Assembly (NCBI RefSeq): GCF_030524025.1
Contig: NZ_JAUNHI010000009.1
Coordinates: 1 to 41,196 of the forward strand
Source: Actinomyces sp.
Lineage (GTDB): Bacteria > Actinomycetota > Actinomycetes > Actinomycetales > Actinomycetaceae
Direction: 5' to 3'
Length of the DNA: 41,196 bases
In this document: positions 1 through 7,405 of the stretch, in pieces
How positions within the stretch are numbered: position 1 is the stretch's first letter
How the letters are laid out: each line of letters begins with the position of its first letter
Translations under genes and position numbers: made by a program
The notes under the pieces: generated by a model
What the model was told of the DNA's origin: nothing
Databases searched by the model: none
What the model saw: only the letters and a program-made list of their open reading frames with translations

Positions 1-144
1 GGGGGGGGGGCGCCCCCCCCCGGTGGGGGGGGCGGGCCAACAACCACGCCGGGCGGCTTGGACGTGCGCCGGCCTGATCTCGGGCTCAGACTCAGGCTCA
101 GACCCAGCGCGGGCCGGCTTGAGGCACTCGGACGGGCCCGGGCC
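1..144. other. contig tip and 3' flank of khpA; no gene
   Basis: The first ~36 bases are G and C homopolymer runs typical of a low-quality contig end. Positions 78-104 hold an imperfect tandem repeat of the 12-mer GGCTCAGACTCA (about two copies). The minus strand here follows khpA, where rimM would be expected, but no RimM-like N-terminus is encoded before the sequence ends. Confidence 0.6.
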
Positions 145-381
145 TCACCTGCGGTCGGTGTCGACGACGTCGACCCGGACCGGCTCGTCCGCCAGGGCTC
201 CGACGACCGTGCGCAGGGCGCGGGCCGTCCGGCCGGAGCGGCCGATGACGCGTCCGAGGTCCTCGGGGTTGACCCTCACCTCGAGCAGGTCGCCGCGGCG
301 CAGCGAACGGGAGGTGACGGTGACGTCGTCGGGGTGGTCGACGATGCCCCGCACAAGGTGCTCGAGCGCATCGGCCAACAT
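145..381 (-). CDS. khpA: KhpA, KH-domain RNA-binding protein
   Basis: A 78-residue single-KH-domain protein of the KhpA/YlqC family. The family binds RNA, often as a dimer or with KhpB/EloR, and is linked to ribosome biogenesis and cell-envelope control. The KH signature is visible as VIGRSGRTARALR at about residues 45-57, with the GxxG loop read as GRSG. Length is normal for the family. It starts with ATG two bases after the rpsP stop, so the two genes are very probably co-transcribed and translationally coupled. In actinobacteria rimM and trmD usually follow, but the window ends first. Identification rests on the KH motif and the neighbour. Confidence 0.93.
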   Translation of the reverse strand: MLADALEHLVRGIVDHPDDVTVTSRSLRRGDLLEVRVNPEDLGRVIGRSGRTARALRTVVGALADEPVRVDVVDTDRR

Positions 382-383
382 GA

Positions 384-848
384 TCAGGCCTCCTCGGCCG
401 GCGCCTCGGCGGGCTCCTCGGAGCCGGCCGTCTCGGAGGCCTCAGCGGCCTCCTTGTCTGCCTTCGCCTTGGCCTCGGCGGCCGCGGCCTTGCGCTTCTC
501 GGCCTCGTCGGCCGCAGCCTTGACGGCGGCCTCCTTGGCGACGGCGTCTGCGTCGGCGTCCTTGACCTTGAGAGTGCCCTCGGCGCCCGGCAGGCCCTTG
601 AACTTCTGGTAGTCGCCCGTGATCTTGAGCAGCTTGAACACGGTGTCGGTGGGCTGGGCGCCCACACCGAGCCAGTACTGGGCGCGCTCGGAGTCGATGC
701 GGATGAGCGAGGGCTCCTGCATCGGGTCGTACAGACCGATCTCCTCGATGACACGGCCGTCGCGCTTCTTGCGGGAGTCCAGGACGACGACCCGGTAGAA
801 GGGGGCGAACTTCTTGCCCATGCGCTTGAGGCGAATCTTGACTGCCAC
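384..848 (-). CDS. rpsP: 30S ribosomal protein bS16
   Basis: Ribosomal protein S16 of the small subunit, 154 residues. The N-terminus ([20 protein letters not shown]) and the following [19 protein letters not shown] block are diagnostic. The conserved fold ends near residue 95. The remaining ~60 residues are a low-complexity Ala/Lys/Glu tail, longer than in the classical ~80-90 residue proteins but common in actinobacteria. The start is GTG, with AGGAG ten bases upstream. It is the first gene of the rpsP-khpA operon. In related genomes ffh is usually close upstream; here ffh is more than 11 kb away, separated by accessory genes. Confidence 0.98.
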   Translation of the reverse strand: MAVKIRLKRMGKKFAPFYRVVVLDSRKKRDGRVIEEIGLYDPMQEPSLIRIDSERAQYWLGVGAQPTDTVFKLLKITGDYQKFKGLPGAEGTLKVKDADADAVAKEAAVKAAADEAEKRKAAAAEAKAKADKEAAEASETAGSEEPAEAPAEEA

Positions 849-1084
849 TGTGGTTGAACTCCTGGTTCTGGATGGTTTGGCTCGCGCTGGTCCCCGGTGG
901 GGTCAAGCAACGGTTTCCGGCGTCTGCCGAGACGCGGCCGCGCCCGGGAGAGGGGCCGCGCGCGGTCGAGTACAGCCGAACATTCTGCCAGAGGAGAAGC
1001 CGGGCCTGCCAGCACCCCGGATGCCGGAGGGCTCCGGGACCCTGCGAGATCGCCCACAGGCCGGTCCGCCGGGCCTTGACAGCC
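849..1084. other. rpsP upstream region
   Basis: No gene is seen. On the minus strand this is the 5' region of rpsP and must contain its promoter, since ffh is no longer adjacent. A TGTACT hexamer on the minus strand (about 967-972) could be a -10 element, but no convincing -35 partner is visible, so I do not call it. The left part of the broken GntR regulator should have been here and is not recognisable. Confidence 0.4.
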
Positions 1085-1426
1085 ACCAGGTACCGCATCA
1101 ATCCCGCTACGGCGAACAAGGCCGTGTCCCTCCTGGTGGACGAGGGCCTGGTGGTCAAGCAACGGGGTATCGGCATGTTCGTGGCCGACGGCGCCCTGGA
1201 GCGCCTGCAGGCGGCCCGGCGCGGCGAGTACGCCGCCCAGGTGCTCGGCCCCGCCCTGGACGCCGGCCTCGTCCTCGGTCTGAGTCACGAGGCGCTGCTC
1301 GCAGCCGTCCACGCACACCTGGCCGCACCTCCCGCAGCCCGGCCGGAGCCGACCCCAGGCACCAGCCCGCCCCTTGGGCCGACCAACAGCCCGAACAACC
1401 GCCCGAACAACAAAGAGCAGTCATGA
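1085..1426 (+). pseudogene. GntR/YtrA-family regulator, 5'-truncated remnant
   Basis: The frame ending at the TGA at 1424-1426 encodes the second half of a YtrA-type winged helix (INPATANKAVSLLVDEGLVV followed by a wing around RGIGMFVADGA). A short effector/dimerisation tail of the YtrA subfamily follows. The first ~35 residues, including the first helix of the DNA-binding domain and the start codon, are absent: upstream codons in this frame do not look like a GntR N-terminus. Its stop overlaps the ATG of the next remnant (ATGA), the usual arrangement of ytrA with its ABC ATPase. This is a decayed operon rather than a working repressor. Confidence 0.75.
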
Positions 1427-1698
1427 GCGCCCCCGACCTGACCTTCACCCGCGTCGGCTACGCCTACGGCCCGTTCGGCTCCCGCGCGCCACGCACGAGG
1501 TGAGCGCTGAGAGAGGTCACCGTCACCTTTCGTCCCGGCGTCATCACCGGACTCCTCGGCCGCAATGGCGCAGGCAAGTCCACGATGCTCGCCCTGGCCG
1601 CCGGGCTGCGCCGCCCGACCGCGGGATCGGTCACCGCATCGGGCTCTCCGGTCTTCGAGGGAGCCGTGGAGGACATCGCCCTACTCGGAAGGCGCTGA
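1423..1698 (+). pseudogene. ABC transporter ATPase, N-terminal fragment with internal stop
   Basis: Begins with ATG overlapping the gntR remnant stop. It encodes 26 residues, meets an in-frame TGA at 1501-1503, then continues in the same frame with a clear ABC ATPase N-terminus containing the Walker A motif GRNGAGKST. It ends at a stop at 1696-1698, about 65 codons later. Q-loop, signature, Walker B and H-loop are all missing. The residues around the internal stop look scrambled by small indels, because a sensible peptide (HEVSA) exists in another frame at the junction. No permease remnant follows. It is the second piece of a dead YtrA-ABC operon. Confidence 0.78.
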
Positions 1699-1773
1699 GG
1701 ACCCGTGCGCCCGGCCGTGTCCGGTGCCCGAGGGGGCGCGTGGAGGGCCGAGCCGGTGGGGTGAGGGGGCGAC

Positions 1774-1795
1774 CAGCGGGCAGGCAGCGGGCAGG
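1774..1795. repeat. 11-bp tandem duplication
   Basis: CAGCGGGCAGG occurs twice head to tail at 1774-1784 and 1785-1795, ending two bases before the stop codon of the symporter gene. It lies in the short interval (1699-1796) between the ABC remnant and the symporter, which contains no gene. Confidence 0.8.
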
Positions 1796-1796
1796 C

Positions 1797-3269
1797 TCAG
1801 CCCTCGTTGAGGCTGGCCAGGCGTTGGGCCGCCCGCCCGGTGGTCCAGATGTCCCCGTCCAGGGCCGCCGGCAGCAGCTCATTGCCCTCGGCGACGAAGG
1901 CGGGCTCGGCCCGCCCCTGGCGCCGCTGCCGGTCGTAGTCGGCCAGCACCGCCAAGACCCAGCGGCTCAGCCACAGCACCGCCACGAGGTTGAGGATCGT
2001 CATGAGGGCCAGGGCGATGTCGGCCATGACCCAGGCCAGCTCAAGGGCCACGATCGCGCCCAGCCCGGTGGCCGCCGTCATCGCCAGGCGCAGGACGAGC
2101 CCGGCCCGCCTCCCTCCGCCGAGGTAGGAGATGTTGACCTCGGCGAAGGTGGAGTAGCCCAGCACCGAGGAGTAGGCGAAGGTGGTGACGACGAAGGTCA
2201 TGAACCACACGACCCAGCCTCCCGGCAGGGCGTCGGCCAGGGCCCGCTGGACAAGGGTCGTCTCGGCCCAGGCCGACTCGACCCCCGGGCTGTAGACCTT
2301 CGGGGAGGCCAGCAGGATCGTCAGGCCGGTCGCGGTGCAGATGACGAGGGTGTCGATGAACACGCCGAGGGCCTGGATGAGCCCCTGGGAGACGGGGTGG
2401 GCGACGTCGGCGGTCGCCGCACCGTTGGGCGAGGAGCCCTGGCCGGCCTCATTGGAGAACAGACCGCGCTTGGTGCCGTTGAGGAAGGTCGCGAACAGCC
2501 CGCCGCCGGTGCCCGCCAGGCCCGAGCGCAGGTTGAAGGCCCCGGCGAAGATGTCGGACAACACCCCGGGGATCCGGGAGGCCGAGGAGATGAGGACGAT
2601 AAGGACGACGAGGAGGTAGGCCGCGGCCATGATCGGCACGAGCCACTCGCACACACGGGCCACGACCCGCATGCCGGCCAGCAGGATCGGCGCGGTGACG
2701 ACCATGAGCACGACCGCGCTGACCGAGGTGCTCACCGCGTGGGAGTCCGACAGGGTCGCCGCGATGGTGTTGGACTGCACCATGGGGAAGACCAGGCCGT
2801 AGGAGAACACGAGCATCGCGGCGAAGACGATCCCCATACCGCGACGACCCAGGCCCCGCTGCATGTAGTAGGCCGGTCCGCCGCGGAAGATGCCGTCGGC
2901 GTTGCGGACCTTGAAGACCTGGGCCAGGGTCGACTCGGCGAAGGAGGTGGCCATGCCCAGCAGGCCGACCACCCACATCCAGAACAGGGCTCCCGGGCCG
3001 CCCAGGGTGACCGCGAGCGCGACCCCCGCCACGTTGCCGGTCCCCACACGCCCGCCCAGGCCGATGACGAAGGCCTGGAAGGACGACAGGGAGCCCCGCT
3101 GGTGCCGGGAGGTGGCCACGAGCCGCACGGCGCGCGGGAAGAGGCGCAGCTGGACACCGCGGCTGCGCACCGTGAGGTAGATGCCGGTGCCCAGCAGGAG
3201 GTAGACGAGGATCTTGCCGGAGACGAAGCCTTCGAAGGCGGCGAGGGCCTGCGTGAGCGATGCGGCCAT
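1797..3269 (-). CDS. AGCS-family sodium:alanine/glycine symporter
   Basis: A 490-residue polytopic membrane protein of the alanine or glycine:cation symporter family (AlsT/DagA type), which imports small neutral amino acids with Na+. The family signature is clear: RVGTGNVAGVALAVTLGGPG at about residues 73-92, followed by ALFWMW, then FRGGPAYYMQRGLG, and later NEAGQGSSPNGAAT. Ten or more hydrophobic segments span the protein, and length is normal. The start is ATG with only a weak purine stretch upstream. It stands alone, divergent from the ABC operon starting at 3450, and a dyad lies in the shared 180-bp interval. Substrate preference cannot be read from sequence. Confidence 0.95.
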   Translation of the reverse strand: MAASLTQALAAFEGFVSGKILVYLLLGTGIYLTVRSRGVQLRLFPRAVRLVATSRHQRGSLSSFQAFVIGLGGRVGTGNVAGVALAVTLGGPGALFWMWVVGLLGMATSFAESTLAQVFKVRNADGIFRGGPAYYMQRGLGRRGMGIVFAAMLVFSYGLVFPMVQSNTIAATLSDSHAVSTSVSAVVLMVVTAPILLAGMRVVARVCEWLVPIMAAAYLLVVLIVLISSASRIPGVLSDIFAGAFNLRSGLAGTGGGLFATFLNGTKRGLFSNEAGQGSSPNGAATADVAHPVSQGLIQALGVFIDTLVICTATGLTILLASPKVYSPGVESAWAETTLVQRALADALPGGWVVWFMTFVVTTFAYSSVLGYSTFAEVNISYLGGGRRAGLVLRLAMTAATGLGAIVALELAWVMADIALALMTILNLVAVLWLSRWVLAVLADYDRQRRQGRAEPAFVAEGNELLPAALDGDIWTTGRAAQRLASLNEG

Positions 3270-3376
3270 AGGGGTGTTCCGTCCATGTGGGTGCCAAGGG
3301 TCGGCGCGGCTGCGCAGGCACCGAGGCTACCGGTCGGGTGACCGGAGGCCACCGGACGTCCGTCCTGCGACCGGGG

Positions 3377-3392
3377 CATGACACCTGTCATG
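3377..3392. promoter_or_regulatory. dyad between divergent symporter and ABC operon
   Basis: CATGACA and TGTCATG form a perfect 7-bp inverted repeat with a 2-bp spacer, 58 bases before the ABC ATPase start and about 108 bases before the symporter start. Size and position fit an operator for a dimeric regulator; the adjacent NarL-type response regulator is one candidate. No copy of the same dyad was noticed elsewhere in the window. Confidence 0.4.
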
Positions 3393-3449
3393 GCCAGGCG
3401 GTGACGGGATCCAGTACCGGGCCGCTCCCCCCGGGCGCAGCCTGGGGCC

Positions 3450-4421
3450 ATGACCACCGCAACACCGGCATCCCCCCGTCCTGCCCCTACCGGCCCCACG
3501 AGCCCGGATCCCGCTGTCGAGGTCCGCGGCCTGCACAAGCACTTCGGCACCGTGCGCGCCGTCGACGGCTTCGACCTGACCGTCCCCCGCGGCGAGGTTC
3601 TCGCCTTCCTTGGCCCCAACGGGGCTGGGAAGTCGACGACGCTCGACATCGTCCTGGGCTTCACCACACCGACCTCGGGCACCGTCACAGTCCTGGGGTC
3701 GAGCCCGGCCCAGGCGGTTGCCGACGACCGTGTGGGCGCCGTCCTCCAGACCGGCGGCCTCATCGAGGCCTACACGGTGCGCCAGACCCTTGAGGTCGTG
3801 GCATCCCTCCATGCCCATGAGCCCGACGTCGAGGGCGTCATCGCCCAGACCGACCTCGCCGGGCTCCTGGGGCGGCGGGTCTCTCGGCTGTCGGGCGGCG
3901 AGCGCCAGCGGCTGCGCCTGGCCCTGGCGCTCCTGCCCGACCCCGAGCTGCTCATCCTCGATGAGCCCACCACGGGGCTGGATGTGACCGCCCGGGCGGC
4001 CTTCTGGGAGACCATGCGCGCCCAGACGGCCACGGCCCGTCGCACGATCATCTTCGCCACCCACTACCTGCAGGAGGCTGCCGACTTCGCCGACCGGATC
4101 GTCATCATCAACCGCGGGCGTCTCGTGGCATCCGGCTCCCTCAACGAGCTGCGCGCCAACCAGCGAGCCACCACCGTCACCGCCACCTGGCCCGGCCTGA
4201 GCGGGCCTGAGGAGCTGCGCAAGGCGCTGGGCCCCTGCGCCGACAGCCTCGTATCCCTCCAGGTCCACGGCGAGCACATCGACCTGCGCACGACCGCCGC
4301 CGACGACCTTGCACGCTGGCTGTTGACCTCCACCCCGGCCATCCACCTGGGCATCGAGGCCCCCGACCTTGACGACATCTTCTCCGATCTCGTCGGCTCG
4401 GACACACCGATCGCCTCCTGA
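3450..4421 (+). CDS. ABC transporter ATP-binding protein (DrrA-like), module A
   Basis: The 323-residue ATPase of a type ABC-2 exporter. After a Pro/Ala-rich N-terminal tail of ~20 residues it shows Walker A GPNGAGKS (55-62), a Q-loop in AVLQTGG (97-103), signature LSGGERQR (147-154), Walker B LLILDEPTTGLD (167-178) and the H-loop in ATHYLQEAAD. A ~90-residue C-terminal domain of the drug-exporter/NatA type follows. It is the first gene of a four-gene plus-strand module (ATPase, permease, kinase, regulator), 72 bases ahead of the permease. The neighbouring sensor pair suggests efflux of, or defence against, a membrane-active compound. The substrate is unknown. Confidence 0.94.
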   Translation: MTTATPASPRPAPTGPTSPDPAVEVRGLHKHFGTVRAVDGFDLTVPRGEVLAFLGPNGAGKSTTLDIVLGFTTPTSGTVTVLGSSPAQAVADDRVGAVLQTGGLIEAYTVRQTLEVVASLHAHEPDVEGVIAQTDLAGLLGRRVSRLSGGERQRLRLALALLPDPELLILDEPTTGLDVTARAAFWETMRAQTATARRTIIFATHYLQEAADFADRIVIINRGRLVASGSLNELRANQRATTVTATWPGLSGPEELRKALGPCADSLVSLQVHGEHIDLRTTAADDLARWLLTSTPAIHLGIEAPDLDDIFSDLVGSDTPIAS

Positions 4422-4493
4422 GCACCTCAGGAACCCGCCAGGCAAGGTCCCGGCCCGCCCCTCCCCCCACCCGCAACCGTTGAGGAAACCGAC

Positions 4494-5339
4494 ATGACGA
4501 CGACCGCCGCCCCATCGACCCCCTCCCCCGTGACCGGTCCCCGGTCCGCCACAGCACCTCGCCGGCCAACCCGACGCCCGTCCCCGTGGACCTACGTGCG
4601 TGTCGAGACCCTGGCCACCTTGCGCCGGGCCGACACCCTGTTCTTCACGATCATCATGCCCCTGGGCATGTACCTCCTGTTCGGCAAGATGTCCGAGTTT
4701 GAGACCATGTCGGTAGGCAACGGCAACATCACCGCCTCGATCATGGTCAACATGTCGACCTACTCGGCAGCCATCGCCGCCACCACCGCCGCCGCCTCCG
4801 CGGCCGTCGAGCAGGCCGGAGGCTGGGGCCGCCAGATCGCCCTGACCGCCGGGGGCATGCGCACCTATGCCACAGCGCGGCTCATCAGCGCTCTCCTGGT
4901 GTCCTTGTTCCCCCTGGTACTCATCTTCGCAGCCGGCGCACTGACCGGCGCGGTCATCGATTCTCCCCAGCGGTGGGCCGCGTGCTTCCTCATCTGCCTC
5001 GGCACGACTGTTCCCTTCGCGATCTTCGGCCTGGCGGCCGGGCTGTGGTTCCCTTCCAACACGGCAACGGGGGTGGCGGGCGCCTCGATCAGCGTCTTCG
5101 CCTTCCTGGGCAACCTGTTCATGCCACTGAGCGGACTCCTGTTCACGATTGCCCACTACACCCCCCTGTACGGGCCCGGTTCGCTGGCGGTGCGCCCCCT
5201 TCAGGGAGACACCGTGGCCACGACGACCGGCCTCGTTGAGGAGCCGGTGTGGTACGGACTGGCTAACCTGGTGGCATGGACACTGGTCTTCACCCTCATG
5301 TGCGTGGCGGCACGGCGACGCTCGACGGTGCGGCAGTGA
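4494..5339 (+). CDS. ABC-2 type permease, module A
   Basis: A 281-residue integral membrane protein with about six hydrophobic segments, the usual size for an ABC-2/DrrB-like permease that pairs with one ATPase. A ~30-residue Pro/Thr-rich cytoplasmic N-terminus precedes the motif LATLRRADTLFFTIIMPLGM typical of the family. The second half contains FLGNLFMPLSGLLFTIAHYTPLYGP, resembling the conserved C-terminal ABC-2 segment. GAGGA lies eight bases before the ATG. Its stop overlaps a GTG start for the kinase (GTGA), which implies translational coupling. It works with the ATPase at 3450-4421. Confidence 0.92.
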   Translation: MTTTAAPSTPSPVTGPRSATAPRRPTRRPSPWTYVRVETLATLRRADTLFFTIIMPLGMYLLFGKMSEFETMSVGNGNITASIMVNMSTYSAAIAATTAAASAAVEQAGGWGRQIALTAGGMRTYATARLISALLVSLFPLVLIFAAGALTGAVIDSPQRWAACFLICLGTTVPFAIFGLAAGLWFPSNTATGVAGASISVFAFLGNLFMPLSGLLFTIAHYTPLYGPGSLAVRPLQGDTVATTTGLVEEPVWYGLANLVAWTLVFTLMCVAARRRSTVRQ

Positions 5340-6556
5340 CCGTCCGGCGCACCCGGGGCGCGCCTGGTTCCCGGGGTGCCAGCCGGTGGCCGAGCACCCA
5401 CAGCTTGGTCGGTCCGTCCCTGGAGGTCGGGCCGACCAGGCCGTGGTACCGCAGAGTCGACTGGCAGGCGTCAGTCTGGGTGGTGCTCCTCATCATCCCC
5501 ATGGTCGTCATAGCACGCTCCGGGCTGTCCTTGCCGGCACGCGTGGGTACATGTGCCGGGATCCTTGCCTTCATGGTCGTGTACGTGCGCACCGTGTCGA
5601 CCATGCCCGGCTGGACCGACCTGCCGCCCGGGGCCCCGGTGCACAGCCAGCTGGCCCCGGTGGCTCGCCAGCTCGCCGGACTCATTGTCCTGGCCCTGCT
5701 CACCATCCCGGCCCTGGGATGGTTGGCCTCGTACTTCCTGCCCTACGTCATGGCGATCGTCTTGTTTGCCACACCCCTGGTCACTGGAGGGCCGATCGTC
5801 ATCACGGCCTGCGTGGCGGCCTGCCTGGCGGCAGTCGGCCTCCAGGCAGGCGACGACCTGTGGGCGGTACTGGGATGCTCCTTCTCCGGTGTCACCATCA
5901 TGCTGGGCAGGATCAGCGCCGAGATCGATGAGCGCCGCAACAGCACCGACCGCGAGCTCGCCGCCGCCGCCGAGCGGGAGGAGATCAGCCGGGACGTCCA
6001 CGACATCCTGGGCCACTCCCTGACGGTTCTCACGCTCAAGGCTGAGGTCGCCCAGCGGCTCGTACGCCTCGACCCGGACCGGGCTGAGGCCGAGCTCACC
6101 GAGATCCTCAGCCTGTCCCGCTCGGCGCTGTCCGACGTGCGCGACACCGTGACCAGGTTGCGCACGCCCGACCTGGCCGGACAGGTGGAGGCCTCACGCA
6201 CCGCCTTCGCCGCAGCCGGTCTGGACGCGGACCTGCGCGGGAGCGTCGCAGGGGTGCCGCTGCCCCAGCGGGAGGTCCTGTCCTGGGCCCTGCGCGAGGC
6301 GACGACGAACATCCTGCGGCACGCCGGCGCCTCACGGGTCGAGGTCGAACTGGTGCCCGGCAGGCTGCGCGTGCGCGACGATGGCGTGGGACTGAGTGAG
6401 TCGATGGCCGGCAACGGCTTGAGCGGGCTGCGCCAGCGAGTCGAGGCGGTCGGCGGATCCTTGCACATGACGAGCCCACTGCCTGCGCGCCCAGGATCTA
6501 CCGTGTGGGCGGGTGGGTGGGACCGTCCGGGCACCGAGCTCGAGGTGGAGTTGTGA
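5336..6556 (+). CDS. DesK/NarL-type sensor histidine kinase, module A
   Basis: A 406-residue sensor kinase when started at the GTG (5336) that overlaps the permease stop; an ATG 60 bases further upstream would lie deep inside the permease gene and is less likely. The N-terminal half has several membrane helices and no large extracellular domain, so it may sense the membrane itself or its own transporter. The HisKA_3 dimerisation helix carries the phospho-acceptor in RDVHDILGHSL (H222). The HATPase domain follows, with its N box in REATTNILRHAG, DDGVGL, and GNGLSGLRQRV. The gene ends in a GTGA overlap with its response regulator. Confidence 0.93.
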   Translation: MTVRRTRGAPGSRGASRWPSTHSLVGPSLEVGPTRPWYRRVDWQASVWVVLLIIPMVVIARSGLSLPARVGTCAGILAFMVVYVRTVSTMPGWTDLPPGAPVHSQLAPVARQLAGLIVLALLTIPALGWLASYFLPYVMAIVLFATPLVTGGPIVITACVAACLAAVGLQAGDDLWAVLGCSFSGVTIMLGRISAEIDERRNSTDRELAAAAEREEISRDVHDILGHSLTVLTLKAEVAQRLVRLDPDRAEAELTEILSLSRSALSDVRDTVTRLRTPDLAGQVEASRTAFAAAGLDADLRGSVAGVPLPQREVLSWALREATTNILRHAGASRVEVELVPGRLRVRDDGVGLSESMAGNGLSGLRQRVEAVGGSLHMTSPLPARPGSTVWAGGWDRPGTELEVEL

Positions 6557-7251
6557 GTACGGAATCAATGGTGGCCGGTGCGCGGCCCGGGGTCGGGCCC
6601 GCCGGTCAGCCCGGTCAGGCCGGGCAGCCCGGTGGCATCCGCTTGCTGCTGGCCGATGACCAGGCGCTCGTGCGCGGCGCCCTGGCCACACTGCTGTCCC
6701 TCGAGGCCGACCTGACCGTCGTGGCTCAGGTGGGCACCGGGCAGGAGGCGGTCGAAGCGGTGGAGGGCGGCGGCGTCGACGTCGCCCTGCTCGACATCGA
6801 GATGCCCCAGGGCGACGGGCTGTGGGCTGCTGGCCGGATCGCGGCTATGCGGGCAGCGGGGCGCACCGGCTGCCGCAGCCTCATCGTGACGACCTTCGGG
6901 CGTCCGGGCTACCTGTCGCGGGCCATCGAGACCGGGGCCAGCGGCTTCCTCGTCAAGGACACTCCCCCCGCCGAGCTCGCCGAGGCGATCCGCAAGGTGC
7001 ACGCCGGGCTGCGGGTCATCGACCCGGCGCTGGCCCAGGAGTCGGTACTGCTGGGCCCCAACCCGCTGACTTCCCGGGAGTGCGAGGTGCTGCGCCTGGC
7101 TGGTCGGGGGATGGATGCCCCGCGGATCGCCGGCGAGCTGCACCTGGGCGAGGGGACCGTGCGCAACTACCTGTCGAGCGCCATCGCCAAGACCCACGCG
7201 CGCAACCGCGTCGAGGCCGCCCGTACCGCCGAGACCAACGGCTGGCTCTGA
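6553..7251 (+). CDS. NarL/LuxR-family response regulator, module A
   Basis: A 232-residue regulator if begun at the GTG overlapping the kinase stop; an ATG five codons later is also possible. The receiver domain has the acidic pair in LLLADDQALVR, phospho-acceptor D81 in LLDIEMP and the conserved lysine in GFLVKDTPP. A LuxR-type helix-turn-helix occupies the C-terminus (LTSRECEVLRLAGRGMDAPRIA, then EGTVRNYLSSAIAKTHARNR). Partner of the kinase at 5336-6556, and last gene of its module. It probably controls the module's own promoter or the divergent interval at 3270-3449. Confidence 0.94.
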   Translation: MSTESMVAGARPGVGPAGQPGQAGQPGGIRLLLADDQALVRGALATLLSLEADLTVVAQVGTGQEAVEAVEGGGVDVALLDIEMPQGDGLWAAGRIAAMRAAGRTGCRSLIVTTFGRPGYLSRAIETGASGFLVKDTPPAELAEAIRKVHAGLRVIDPALAQESVLLGPNPLTSRECEVLRLAGRGMDAPRIAGELHLGEGTVRNYLSSAIAKTHARNRVEAARTAETNGWL

Positions 7252-7280
7252 CCCGACCACGTTGGCCCTGGCGGCCACAG

Positions 7281-7318
7281 GCGAGTCAGGCGCGGCGGGC
7301 CCGCCGCGCCTGACTCGC
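7281..7318. terminator. perfect 38-bp palindrome, bidirectional terminator
   Basis: A 19-base arm starting GCGAGTCAGGCG is followed directly by its exact reverse complement with no spacer. It lies 29 bases past the stop of the plus-strand regulator and 87 bases past the stop of the minus-strand permease, where both modules end. The extremely stable GC-rich hairpin fits a shared terminator, although no T-run follows, as is common in actinobacteria. Confidence 0.75.
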
Positions 7319-7405
7319 GCAATGCGGTGCCAGGTGTGGCGGGCCCAAGGTACGGTGCCACCGGTCTGCCATATGTACCCGGACCCACGGTGGTCCGGCG
7401 GCCTC

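Noticed and set aside
1374-3341. 655-codon plus-strand frame
   Set aside because: It is the antisense shadow of the AGCS symporter and the ABC remnant. The product is Arg/Gly/His-rich with no domain, typical of open frames in high-GC DNA.
3327-5156. 609-codon minus-strand frame opposite the module A ABC genes
   Set aside because: The plus strand encodes clear ABC ATPase and permease motifs. The opposite frame is Gly/Arg-rich and featureless.
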